A DNA stretch of 6,840 bases from Pseudomonadota bacterium. GTDB taxonomy: Bacteria > Pseudomonadota > Alphaproteobacteria > Rhizobiales > Devosiaceae. Positions 1 to 4,948 of this stretch are shown piece after piece (the first letter of the stretch is position 1; each line of letters begins with the position of its first letter). Under the pieces are notes generated by a model that ran no database searches, was not told the DNA's origin, and saw only the letters and a list, made by a program, of their open reading frames with translations. Both the position numbers and the translations under genes were made by a program. The stretch is taken from NCBI GenBank assembly GCA_023433985.1, contig JAEYTN010000582.1:1-6840 (forward strand), given 5' to 3'.

Positions 1-1
1 G

Positions 2-1246
2 GGCAAGGCACAGCGGAGCCGTGCGCCGATCCAGGCGCTGGCCGACAAGGTCGCTGGTTGGTTCGTGCCGACGGTGGTGGCGATCGCCATCGTGGCGTTC
101 GTTGCCTGGATGATCTGGGGGCCGGGGCTCGGCGAGGCGGTGGTAGCGGCGATCTCGGTGCTGATCATCGCGTGTCCGTGTGCGCTGGGGCTGGCAACGC
201 CGATCTCGATCATGGTGGCGACCGGGCGCGGAGCGCATGCGGGCGTGCTGGTTCGCGACGCCAAGGCGCTCGAGGGCTTTGCCCGGGTCGACACGCTGAT
301 CGTCGACAAGACGGGGACGCTGACCGAGGGCAAGCCGGTGCTCGACCAGGTGATCCCGGTGAAGGGCGTCGACGAGGGCTTTGTGCTCTCCGTCGCGGCG
401 GCGCTCGAGAAGCATTCGGAGCACCCGATCGGCTCGGCCATCGTCAAGGGCGCAGAGGCGCGGAACGCGCGGAGCTACGAGGCGACCGGGTTCCAGTCGC
501 TCACCGGGCGCGGCATTCGCGGCGAGGTCGGCGGCAAGCCGGCGCTCATCGGCAACGTGGCGCTGCTCAAGGGTGAGGGTGTCGCTGTGGATGACGGGCT
601 CGCGGCGCTGGTGGACGAGCAGGCGGGACGTGGACGGACGGCGATCCTCGTGGCTCACGACGGAGCGGCGATCGGCGTTGTCACGGTCAGCGACCCGATC
701 AAGGCCGGGGCGAAGGACGCCATAGCCGCCTTGCGCGACGCCGGGATCGCGGTGGTGATGGCCACCGGCGACGCCAGGGGCACCGCGGAGACGGTCGGGC
801 ATGAACTCGGGGTGTCGGATGTCCGGGCCGGTATGACGCCCGAGGACAAGCACGGCTTGATCGAGCAACTGAAGCGCTCCGGCAAGTTGGTGGCGTTCGC
901 AGGCGACGGCGTGAACGACGCACCGGCGCTGGCGGCGGCGGATGTCGGCATCGCCATGGGCACGGGGGCGGACGTGGCGATCGAGTCGGCGGGGATCACG
1001 CTGCTCAAGGGCGAGCTCGGTGGCATCGTGAAGGCCCGACGGCTGGCGCTGGCCACGCTCTCGAACATCAAGCAGAACCTCCTGTTCGCGTTCGGCTACA
1101 ACGCGCTCGGCATTCCGCTGGCAGCGGGGGTGCTCTACCCGTTCACCGGGTGGTTGCTGTCGCCGATGATCGCGGCGGCGGCAATGGCGCTGAGTTCGGT
1201 GTCGGTGATCGGCAATGCGCTGCGATTGAATGGGGTGAAGCTCTGA
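2..1246 (+). CDS. copA: Cu(I)-exporting P1B-type ATPase CopA (5' end outside window)
   Basis: This is the C-terminal 414 residues of a heavy-metal P-type ATPase, which uses ATP to pump metal out of the cytoplasm across the inner membrane. The frame is open from base 2, so the N-terminal metal-binding domains and first membrane helices lie off the left edge. Visible landmarks, numbered from base 2, are the Cys-Pro-Cys transport motif at residues 58-60 in a membrane helix, the phosphorylated Asp102 of DKTGT, the His141-Pro142 pair of the nucleotide-binding domain, and the hinge GDGVND at 301-306. The last two helices carry Tyr366-Asn367 and Met395-x2-Ser398-Ser399. CPC plus YN plus MxxSS is the known signature of Cu(I)/Ag(I) P1B-1 pumps, so copper is the likely substrate. 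The protein appears intact to its TGA stop. Its promoter and regulator are not in view. Copper specificity is inferred from motifs only. Confidence 0.95.
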   Translation, partial: GKAQRSRAPIQALADKVAGWFVPTVVAIAIVAFVAWMIWGPGLGEAVVAAISVLIIACPCALGLATPISIMVATGRGAHAGVLVRDAKALEGFARVDTLIVDKTGTLTEGKPVLDQVIPVKGVDEGFVLSVAAALEKHSEHPIGSAIVKGAEARNARSYEATGFQSLTGRGIRGEVGGKPALIGNVALLKGEGVAVDDGLAALVDEQAGRGRTAILVAHDGAAIGVVTVSDPIKAGAKDAIAALRDAGIAVVMATGDARGTAETVGHELGVSDVRAGMTPEDKHGLIEQLKRSGKLVAFAGDGVNDAPALAAADVGIAMGTGADVAIESAGITLLKGELGGIVKARRLALATLSNIKQNLLFAFGYNALGIPLAAGVLYPFTGWLLSPMIAAAAMALSSVSVIGNALRLNGVKL

Positions 1247-1267
1247 GCGCTAACCCCCAACGTCGCA

Positions 1268-1296
1268 TTGACCACTGACATGTCAGTGCCTAGAAC
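1268..1296 (+). promoter_or_regulatory. Candidate sigma70 promoter of lldD
   Basis: TTGACC at 1268-1273 matches the -35 consensus at 5 of 6 positions. TAGAAC at 1291-1296 matches the -10 consensus at 4 of 6. The spacer is exactly 17 bases. Transcription would start near 1303, giving a leader of about 39 bases before the lldD ATG. The position directly upstream of lldD, and the palindrome filling the spacer, support a regulated promoter. The -10 match is modest, so this is a prediction. Confidence 0.45.
1273..1288. promoter_or_regulatory. Perfect 16-bp palindrome, probable repressor operator
   Basis: CACTGACATGTCAGTG is a perfect, uninterrupted 8+8 palindrome. It overlaps the last base of the candidate -35 element and fills nearly all of the -35/-10 spacer upstream of lldD. 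A bound dimer there would block RNA polymerase, the usual geometry for repression. Lactate-utilisation genes are commonly controlled by GntR-family LldR repressors, but the typical GntR core (GT...AC) is not obvious, so the regulator family is left open. No regulator gene is in the window. It cannot form a normal RNA hairpin because it has no loop, so a terminator role is unlikely. Confidence 0.5.
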
Positions 1297-1341
1297 CGCC
1301 TCGAATAAACCGCCGCGGGCGGGACGAAACGGGGCGCCCTC

Positions 1342-2513
1342 ATGGCGAATATGGACAAGTACCTGACGATCGAAGACCTGATGAAGGCGGCCAGGCGGCG
1401 CGTGCCGAAGATGTTCTTCGACTACGCGGATTCCGGCGCCTACACCGAGGGCACCTATCGCGAGAACACCACGGACTTCGAGAAGATCAAGCTGCGGCAG
1501 CGCGTGGCGGTGAACCTCGAGGACCGCAACCTCTCGACCACTATGCTCGGCCAGCCGGTGTCGATGCCGGTAGCGATCGCGCCGGTGGGGTCGACCGGCA
1601 TGCAGTCGGCCGACGGCGAGATCAAGGCGGCGCGGGCGGCCGAAAAGTTCGGCATCCCGTTCACGCTTTCGACCATGGCGATCTGCTCGATCGAGGACGT
1701 GGCCGAGAATACGTCCAAGCCCTTCTGGTTCCAGCTCTACGTGATGCGTGACCGGCCGTTCGTCGAGCGGCTGATCGACCGCGCCAAGGCGGCGAAGTGC
1801 CCGGTGCTGGTGCTGACGATGGACCTGCAGATCCTCGGTCAGCGGCACAAGGATATCCGTAACGGGCTGAAGGCGCCGCCTCCGATCACGCCGAAATTCC
1901 TGTTCGAGATCGCGACCAAGCCGGCCTGGGCGTTCGGCATGCTCGGGACCAACCGGCGCACCTTCCGCAACATCCACGGGCACGTGACCGAGGCGACGAA
2001 CCTCGGCACGCTCAGCCGGTGGACGGCGACACAGTTCGACCTGACGCTCAACTGGAAGGACATCGCCTGGATCAAGAAGCGGTTCGGCGGACCGGTGGTG
2101 GTGAGGGCGTGCTCGACCCCGAGGACGCGCAACTCGCCATCGACAATGGCGCCGACGGCGTGATCGTCTCCAACCATGGCGGGCGGCAGCTCGACGGGGC
2201 GCCTTCGTCGATCCGGGTGCTGCCCGAGATCGTAGACGCGGTGGGGCACAAGACCGAGGTGCTGATGGATTCGGGCATCCGCTCGGGCCAGGATGTGCTG
2301 AAGGCGCTGGCGCTGGGGGCCAAGGGCACGTTCGTCGGCCGGGCGATGGCGTTCGGGCTGGGTGCGGGCGGCGAGGCCGGGGTGACGCGGGCGCTGAACA
2401 TCATCCAGAAAGAGATGGACACGACCATGGCCCTGATGGGCGAGCGAGACGTGCGCAACATCGGCTCGCACAACGTCTATTCCAACGACCTGCTGCGCCG
2501 GCAGGGCTACTGA
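1342..2513 (+). pseudogene. lldD: FMN-dependent L-lactate dehydrogenase LldD, split by a frameshift near 2104
   Basis: The family oxidises L-lactate to pyruvate with FMN and passes electrons to the respiratory chain at the inner membrane. The first part (1342-2163 as read) has the family N-terminus with FFDYADSGAYTE, the FMN-contact run PVAIAPVGSTGM, FQLYV, and LTMDL followed by LGQRHKD. After Val254 (codon 2101-2103) the frame goes wrong and stops at 2163. In the frame one base back, homology resumes at once: GVLDPEDAQLAIDNGADG, then the active-site SNHGGRQLD with catalytic His at 2175-2177 and Arg at 2184-2186, running to the stop at 2511-2513. One missing base, most simply an A restoring an AAG Lys codon at 2104, would rebuild a protein of about 390 residues, normal for LldD. 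The lost codon corresponds to the conserved FMN-binding Lys of this family. As written, the first product lacks the catalytic His and Arg. Sequencing error or a recent mutation are both possible; the rest looks undecayed. A related 2-hydroxy-acid dehydrogenase is the alternative identity. Confidence 0.9.
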
Positions 2514-2537
2514 GCCGTCCGACAGCCACGACCGTCA

Positions 2538-2577
2538 CCCTTCCTCGCTGACGCGGGGGAGGGGCAAGTCGCTTGCC
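2538..2577. repeat. Two abutting hairpins, REP-like
   Basis: The arm CCCTTCCTCGC at 2538-2548 pairs with 2553-2563 around a TGAC loop, giving 11 pairs of which two are G-T/G-U. It is followed immediately by GGCAAG-TCG-CTTGCC at 2563-2577, a perfect 6-bp stem with a 3-base loop. The two share base 2563. The C/T-rich arm and the GGGGGAGGGGCAAG arm resemble dispersed palindromic repeats common between genes in Rhizobiales-type genomes. That family assignment is from general familiarity, not a search. A transcript-end or mRNA-stabilising role for lldD is possible. Confidence 0.5.
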
Positions 2578-2646
2578 TCATTGATCCTTGCCCGGGCAGG
2601 GAACCAGCTGCCGCGGATTTGCTTGAATCCGGGACGATCAATGAGG
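2576..2646 (+). promoter_or_regulatory. Structured leader: 11-bp helix sequestering the DUF2934 ribosome-binding site
   Basis: CCTCATTGATC at 2576-2586 and GATCAATGAGG at 2636-2646 are exact reverse complements, able to form an 11-bp helix closing a 49-base loop. The loop contains two smaller stems: one around the palindrome TGCCCGGGCA at 2589-2598, and CGGATT/AATCCG at 2614-2619 and 2626-2631 with a 6-base loop. The result would be a three-way junction. The 3' arm includes GAGG at 2643-2646, the apparent Shine-Dalgarno for the ATG at 2653. The 5' arm shares two bases with the preceding hairpin (2563-2577), so the two folds compete. This looks like a translation-control element; it matches no riboswitch class I recognise. 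Confidence 0.4.
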
Positions 2647-2652
2647 ATCGAG

Positions 2653-2838
2653 ATGGGTGATCGCGAAGACGCCGTTCGCGCCCGGGCCTATGCCCTCTGG
2701 ATGAAGTCGGGACAGCCCGAAAGCGCAGCGATGGATTTTTGGCTCGAAGCGGAGCGGCAGATCGAGGCCGAGCGATCCGAATTGAGCCCGAAGCCCATGA
2801 CGCCCCCTGTTGAAGCCGGCCGGCAGAAGGGAAGCTGA
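2653..2838 (+). CDS. DUF2934 domain protein, 61 aa
   Basis: This small acidic protein carries one DUF2934 motif over residues 3-40: the pattern R-A-R-A-Y-A-L-W, then a Gly-x-Pro turn (SGQPES), then W-L-x-A-E. This is a short helical domain of unknown function, common in Rhizobiales and other proteobacteria. The tail from about residue 45 is Pro/Lys/Gly-rich and likely disordered. No signal peptide or membrane segment is present. The ATG at 2653 is chosen because GAGG lies six bases upstream at 2643-2646. An in-frame ATG at 2641, with GGGA at 2631-2634, would add four residues. The next gene starts one base after its stop, so the two are almost certainly co-transcribed and translationally coupled. 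The domain call rests on motif recognition. Confidence 0.75.
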   Translation: MGDREDAVRARAYALWMKSGQPESAAMDFWLEAERQIEAERSELSPKPMTPPVEAGRQKGS

Positions 2839-2839
2839 A

Positions 2840-3097
2840 ATGGCGACCGTGGTTGGACTGACCGAAGGACAGATCGAGCGGTTGCTCGACGATCTGGTGC
2901 AGGTCGAGAACGGCCTCAAGGCGGTGTACGACGAGCTGGCGCAGCAGAACGTGTCGAGCGATACGCTCACGCGCTTCGCGCAGATACACAACCGCTACAG
3001 CTCGACGATTACCTTCCTGCAGCGGCAGCGGGAGCTGTCCGGAAGGGACCGGCCGTCGGCGGCGAGGATGTCCGACAACCTTCACAACGATCCCTAG
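2840..3097 (+). CDS. Hypothetical 85-aa helical protein
   Basis: I do not recognise this family. Residues 7-66 look mostly alpha-helical, with heptad-like hydrophobic spacing (IERLLDDLVQVENGLKAVYDEL, then a second helix around LTRFAQIHNRYSSTITFLQRQ), suggesting a helical hairpin or small coiled coil. The last 20 residues are polar and probably disordered. There is no signal peptide, membrane helix or cysteine. AAGGGA a few bases upstream (about 2827-2832) is a good ribosome-binding site for the ATG at 2840. The start sits one base after the DUF2934 stop, and GC-rich codon use matches the neighbours, so a real gene in a two-gene unit is likely. Its stop is two bases from the end of the convergent anti-sigma gene. 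Confidence 0.7.
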   Translation: MATVVGLTEGQIERLLDDLVQVENGLKAVYDELAQQNVSSDTLTRFAQIHNRYSSTITFLQRQRELSGRDRPSAARMSDNLHNDP

Positions 3098-3099
3098 CC

Positions 3100-3909
3100 T
3101 CAGCTCTGCGACGATCCGTCCGGGCGCCAGGTAAGCTGGGTGTAAATCTTCTTGGCCACGGCCTTCATCTCGGTCTCGGGCAGGCTGCCGACCACCGTGC
3201 AGGTGATGCGCTCGTTGCTCCAATAGAACGCATCGAGGCTGTTGCGGCTGGTGAACTGATAGGCATTCGGCTCGGCCGGCAGCGCGGCAGTGATGTAGAC
3301 CGTGACCCGGTCATTGGCGGCGTTCTGGTACATCAGTTGGGCGGCCGGTCCGAGCGACGGGTCGTCGTAGCTGGCAGGCAGCAGGCGGCCGCCGACGAGC
3401 TCGAAGCCCTCGGGCGCGAGATCCGGAGGGGTGATGGGACGAGCCACACGGTTCGACAACCACGAGACCAGGTGCTCGCGGTCCGCCGCCGCGACTTCCA
3501 CGGCATGGCGATTCTCGCGAACGTAGAGCGCGTGCGCGGTGACGGCCGAGGCGATCAGGCTGGTGCTCTCGGGTTCGCGATCGAAGGCACGGATGGCCCA
3601 GCCGGCGCCGGTGCCGATGGCGAGAACAACCACGGCGGCAGCGGCTAGCTGAGTCCAGTTGAGCGTGATGCCGCGGGGCCGGAGCGCGAGTTCGGGCGGC
3701 TTCAGCCGGTCGGGGATAAGCTCAGGCGCCACCGGCGGGAAGAGGGCGGTCATCGCCTCGTTCTGGCGCTGCCAGTGGGCGACCTCGGCGGCCTTGTCGG
3801 GATGGAGGGCGAGCCAGCCTTCGATCTCGGCGGCGCGGCCCGCTGGCAACAGCCCGTCGACATAGGCGTGAAGTTCGTCTTCCGTGATGGGAGCAGGGCG
3901 CGGGGTCAT
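3100..3909 (-). CDS. Membrane anti-sigma factor (COG5662-like), partner of the adjacent ECF sigma
   Basis: This 269-residue single-pass inner-membrane protein should hold the adjacent sigma factor inactive until a signal arrives. The N-terminal cytoplasmic part (residues 9-60) has the anti-sigma opening DELHAYVDGLLPAGRAAEIEGWL, followed by helical sequence. One membrane helix spans about residues 84-106 (LNWTQLAAAAVVVLAIGTG). A periplasmic domain of about 160 residues follows, with no recognised sensor fold. The zinc-binding HxxxCxxC motif of ZAS anti-sigma factors is absent: the N-terminal domain has His but no Cys. Its ATG overlaps the sigma gene's TGA (shared bases 3906-3909), which implies translational coupling and matched amounts of the pair. 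Assignment rests on topology, the N-terminal motif and gene position. The sensed signal is unknown. Confidence 0.85.
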   Translation of the reverse strand: MTPRPAPITEDELHAYVDGLLPAGRAAEIEGWLALHPDKAAEVAHWQRQNEAMTALFPPVAPELIPDRLKPPELALRPRGITLNWTQLAAAAVVVLAIGTGAGWAIRAFDREPESTSLIASAVTAHALYVRENRHAVEVAAADREHLVSWLSNRVARPITPPDLAPEGFELVGGRLLPASYDDPSLGPAAQLMYQNAANDRVTVYITAALPAEPNAYQFTSRNSLDAFYWSNERITCTVVGSLPETEMKAVAKKIYTQLTWRPDGSSQS

Positions 3910-4412
3910 TTGACGGACCGCAATTTCGGTTCGTCGCCGGTGCCGGTCAGCGTGCGCAGCGCGGCGCGGGCGCGGCTCAGGCGGGACATGACTGTGCCGA
4001 TGGGTATGCTGAGGATGGTTGCTGCCTCTTCGTAGGAGACGCCTTCGAGGACGACGAGCAGCAGCGTCTCACGCTGATCGCCGGGGAGCCGGTCGAGGGC
4101 GCGGCTCATTTCGCCGAGCGCGAGCCGGCCGTGTTGCGGCGCCGGAACCGATGGCTCGACGAGAAGCGCATCGTAGGCGACGTGGTCGCCGCGGCGGCGT
4201 TCCGTGCGGAGCGAATTGCGCCACAGGTTGACCAGGATGCGGAACAGCCACGCCTGGACCGGTCCGGTGGGACGGAACAGCCCGCGCTTGCGGATGGCAC
4301 GTTCGAGACAATCCTGGACGAGGTCGTCGGCGCGGTCGGCGTTCCGCGTCAAGGCGCGCGCGTAGCGGCGGAGAGCCGGCACGCTTGCTTCGATCTCGTC
4401 CAGAAAGTCCAT
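3906..4412 (-). CDS. ECF-family RNA polymerase sigma factor
   Basis: At 168 residues with only sigma2 and sigma4 regions, this is a typical ECF sigma factor, which directs RNA polymerase to stress-response promoters. Sigma2 covers about residues 10-75, including the core-binding and -10 recognition run DDLVQDCLERAIRK and then VQAWLFRILVNLWRN. A linker follows, then sigma4 at about 105-155 (LDRLPGDQRETLLL, with the helix-turn-helix YEEAATILSIPIGTVMSRLSRAR) for -35 recognition. There is no strong Shine-Dalgarno before the ATG; with the COG4315 gene ending 18 bases upstream, coupled translation is likely. The stop overlaps the anti-sigma start. The exact ECF group cannot be fixed by eye. Group context known for rhizobial RpoE1/RpoE4-type factors, which respond to sulfite in Sinorhizobium, is a possible comparison but unproven here. 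Confidence 0.93.
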   Translation of the reverse strand: MDFLDEIEASVPALRRYARALTRNADRADDLVQDCLERAIRKRGLFRPTGPVQAWLFRILVNLWRNSLRTERRRGDHVAYDALLVEPSVPAPQHGRLALGEMSRALDRLPGDQRETLLLVVLEGVSYEEAATILSIPIGTVMSRLSRARAALRTLTGTGDEPKLRSVK

Positions 4413-4430
4413 AGGCGCGAGGGCTCGGTC

Positions 4431-4820
4431 TTATTCGACCGCAGTGTGCCAGACTTCGCCGACGCCGTCGCCGGTGGTGTCGCCGGGCTTGGTGTCCTTG
4501 ATCCACAGGTAGAGCGGCATGCCCTTATAGGCCCACATCTTGGTGCCGTCGGTGCGGTCGACGATGGTGAAGTCGCCATCGGCGGTGGCCCCGTCGGAAA
4601 CGAACAGCGGCGGCCAGTTGACGGCGCACTTGTCGTAGCAGTTCGACACGCCGGCAGTGTCCTTGTCGTAGGTGTACAGGGTCATGCCGTTGGCGTCGGT
4701 CAGCACTTGCTTGCCGCCGATCTCCGATGACTTCACGGCGCCGCCGACATAGTCTTCGGCAAAGGCAGCGGTGGACAGAGTGGCGAGCGCGGCGACGCCG
4801 AGCAGGATCGCAAGTTTCAT
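4431..4820 (-). CDS. Secreted COG4315 protein (Lipoprotein_15 repeats)
   Basis: This is a 129-residue exported protein of the COG4315/PF03640 family, whose biochemical role is not established. Residues 1-21 form a Sec signal peptide ending AAFA, with probable cleavage before Glu22. No lipobox Cys is present, so despite the family name it should be a soluble periplasmic protein. Two family repeats are visible: residues about 37-74, with LTDANGMTLYTYDKD, a Cys61-x3-Cys65 pair and VNWPPLFV; and about 86-127, with MWAYKGMPLYLWIKDTKPGDTTGDG. The two cysteines could form a disulfide or bind metal or haem; this is inference. GGGAG six bases before the ATG is a good ribosome-binding site. It is first in the operon with the sigma and anti-sigma genes and is therefore the best immediate candidate for the stress output. 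Confidence 0.9.
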   Translation of the reverse strand: MKLAILLGVAALATLSTAAFAEDYVGGAVKSSEIGGKQVLTDANGMTLYTYDKDTAGVSNCYDKCAVNWPPLFVSDGATADGDFTIVDRTDGTKMWAYKGMPLYLWIKDTKPGDTTGDGVGEVWHTAVE

Positions 4821-4948
4821 CGTTTTCTCCCGGTTGGGTTGGGCCGGTCGATGGGCCGGCTTCGATGCTCAAACACCGCCGACGCGAAGTTATTCCGCGC
4901 CCTCCGAAATTCGTGCGAAGTTGGGTCGAGACACGGGGGAGGAACGGG
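4821..4948. other. Divergent intergenic region between the stress operon and the SRPBCC gene
   Basis: These 128 bases separate two gene starts pointing away from each other. They hold the ECF-type promoter candidate on the minus strand (separate entry) and an imperfect direct repeat: GGGCCGGTCGATG at 4841-4853 and GGGCCGGCTTCGATG at 4853-4867, within the leader of the leftward transcript. The purine run GGGGGAGGA at 4935-4943 is the ribosome-binding site of the rightward gene. I see no convincing sigma70 promoter for the rightward gene. Confidence 0.6.
4870..4896 (-). promoter_or_regulatory. Candidate ECF-sigma promoter of the COG4315-sigma-anti-sigma operon
   Basis: On the minus strand, GGAATAAC (4896 down to 4889) resembles the AAC/AAT-containing -35 box of many ECF promoters. 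Sixteen bases after GGAAT comes TGTTTG (4875 down to 4870), close to the CGTT-type -10 used by alphaproteobacterial ECF factors (GGAAC-N16/17-CGTT being the best known). Transcription would begin near 4864, leaving a leader of roughly 44 bases. ECF factors commonly activate their own operon, so autoregulation by the sigma encoded here is the simplest reading. The -10 matches 3 of 4 bases and the -35 has T in place of C, so this remains a prediction. Confidence 0.45.

Larger units (their letters stand above)
1247..1341 (+). other. copA-lldD intergenic region
   Basis: This 95-base gap separates two genes read in the same direction. It holds a candidate promoter and palindrome, listed separately, and no recognisable terminator for copA: the only strong palindrome has no spacer and no T-run after it. 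Just before the lldD start there is no textbook Shine-Dalgarno; the nearest purine-rich stretch is GGGGCG around 1331-1336. Confidence 0.6.
2514..2652 (+). other. lldD-DUF2934 gap rich in inverted repeats
   Basis: This 139-base non-coding stretch lies between the lldD stop and the DUF2934 start. It contains at least three local hairpins or palindromes and one longer-range inverted repeat, described separately. No run of T residues follows any of them, so a standard intrinsic terminator is not supported. I see no convincing sigma70 promoter here. The DUF2934 gene may be read through from lldD or have its own unrecognised promoter. Confidence 0.6.

Noticed and set aside
58..576. Alternative plus-strand frame inside copA
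   Set aside because: The copA frame carries all the catalytic motifs through this stretch; the alternative is Gly/Arg/Asp-rich shadow sequence.
1273..1288. Palindrome considered as a rho-independent terminator of copA
   Set aside because: It has no loop between its arms and no T-run after it; an operator role fits better.
1135..1983. Minus-strand open frame of 282 codons across copA and lldD
   Set aside because: It spans two genuine genes and the palindromic promoter region, has no family resemblance, and shows the His/Arg-rich composition of an antisense frame.
2101..2110. Programmed ribosomal frameshift in lldD
   Set aside because: There is no heptameric slippery sequence, no convincing stimulatory structure immediately downstream was seen, and LldD is not known to use recoding.
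2600..2626. GGAAC followed about 16 bases later by GCTTG, considered as a general-stress (EcfG-type) promoter for the DUF2934 gene
   Set aside because: The -10 position reads GCTT instead of CGTT, only two of four matching bases, so it is not better than chance in this GC-rich region.
2507..3223. Minus-strand open frame of 238 codons over the DUF2934 pair
   Set aside because: It covers two coupled plus-strand genes with good ribosome-binding sites and runs into the anti-sigma gene. No domain is recognisable.
4727..4948. N-terminal extension of the SRPBCC protein starting at 4727
   Set aside because: It would overlap the signal-peptide region of the divergent COG4315 gene and the intergenic promoter. 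The extension is Arg-rich without family similarity, while the ATG at 4949 has a strong ribosome-binding site.
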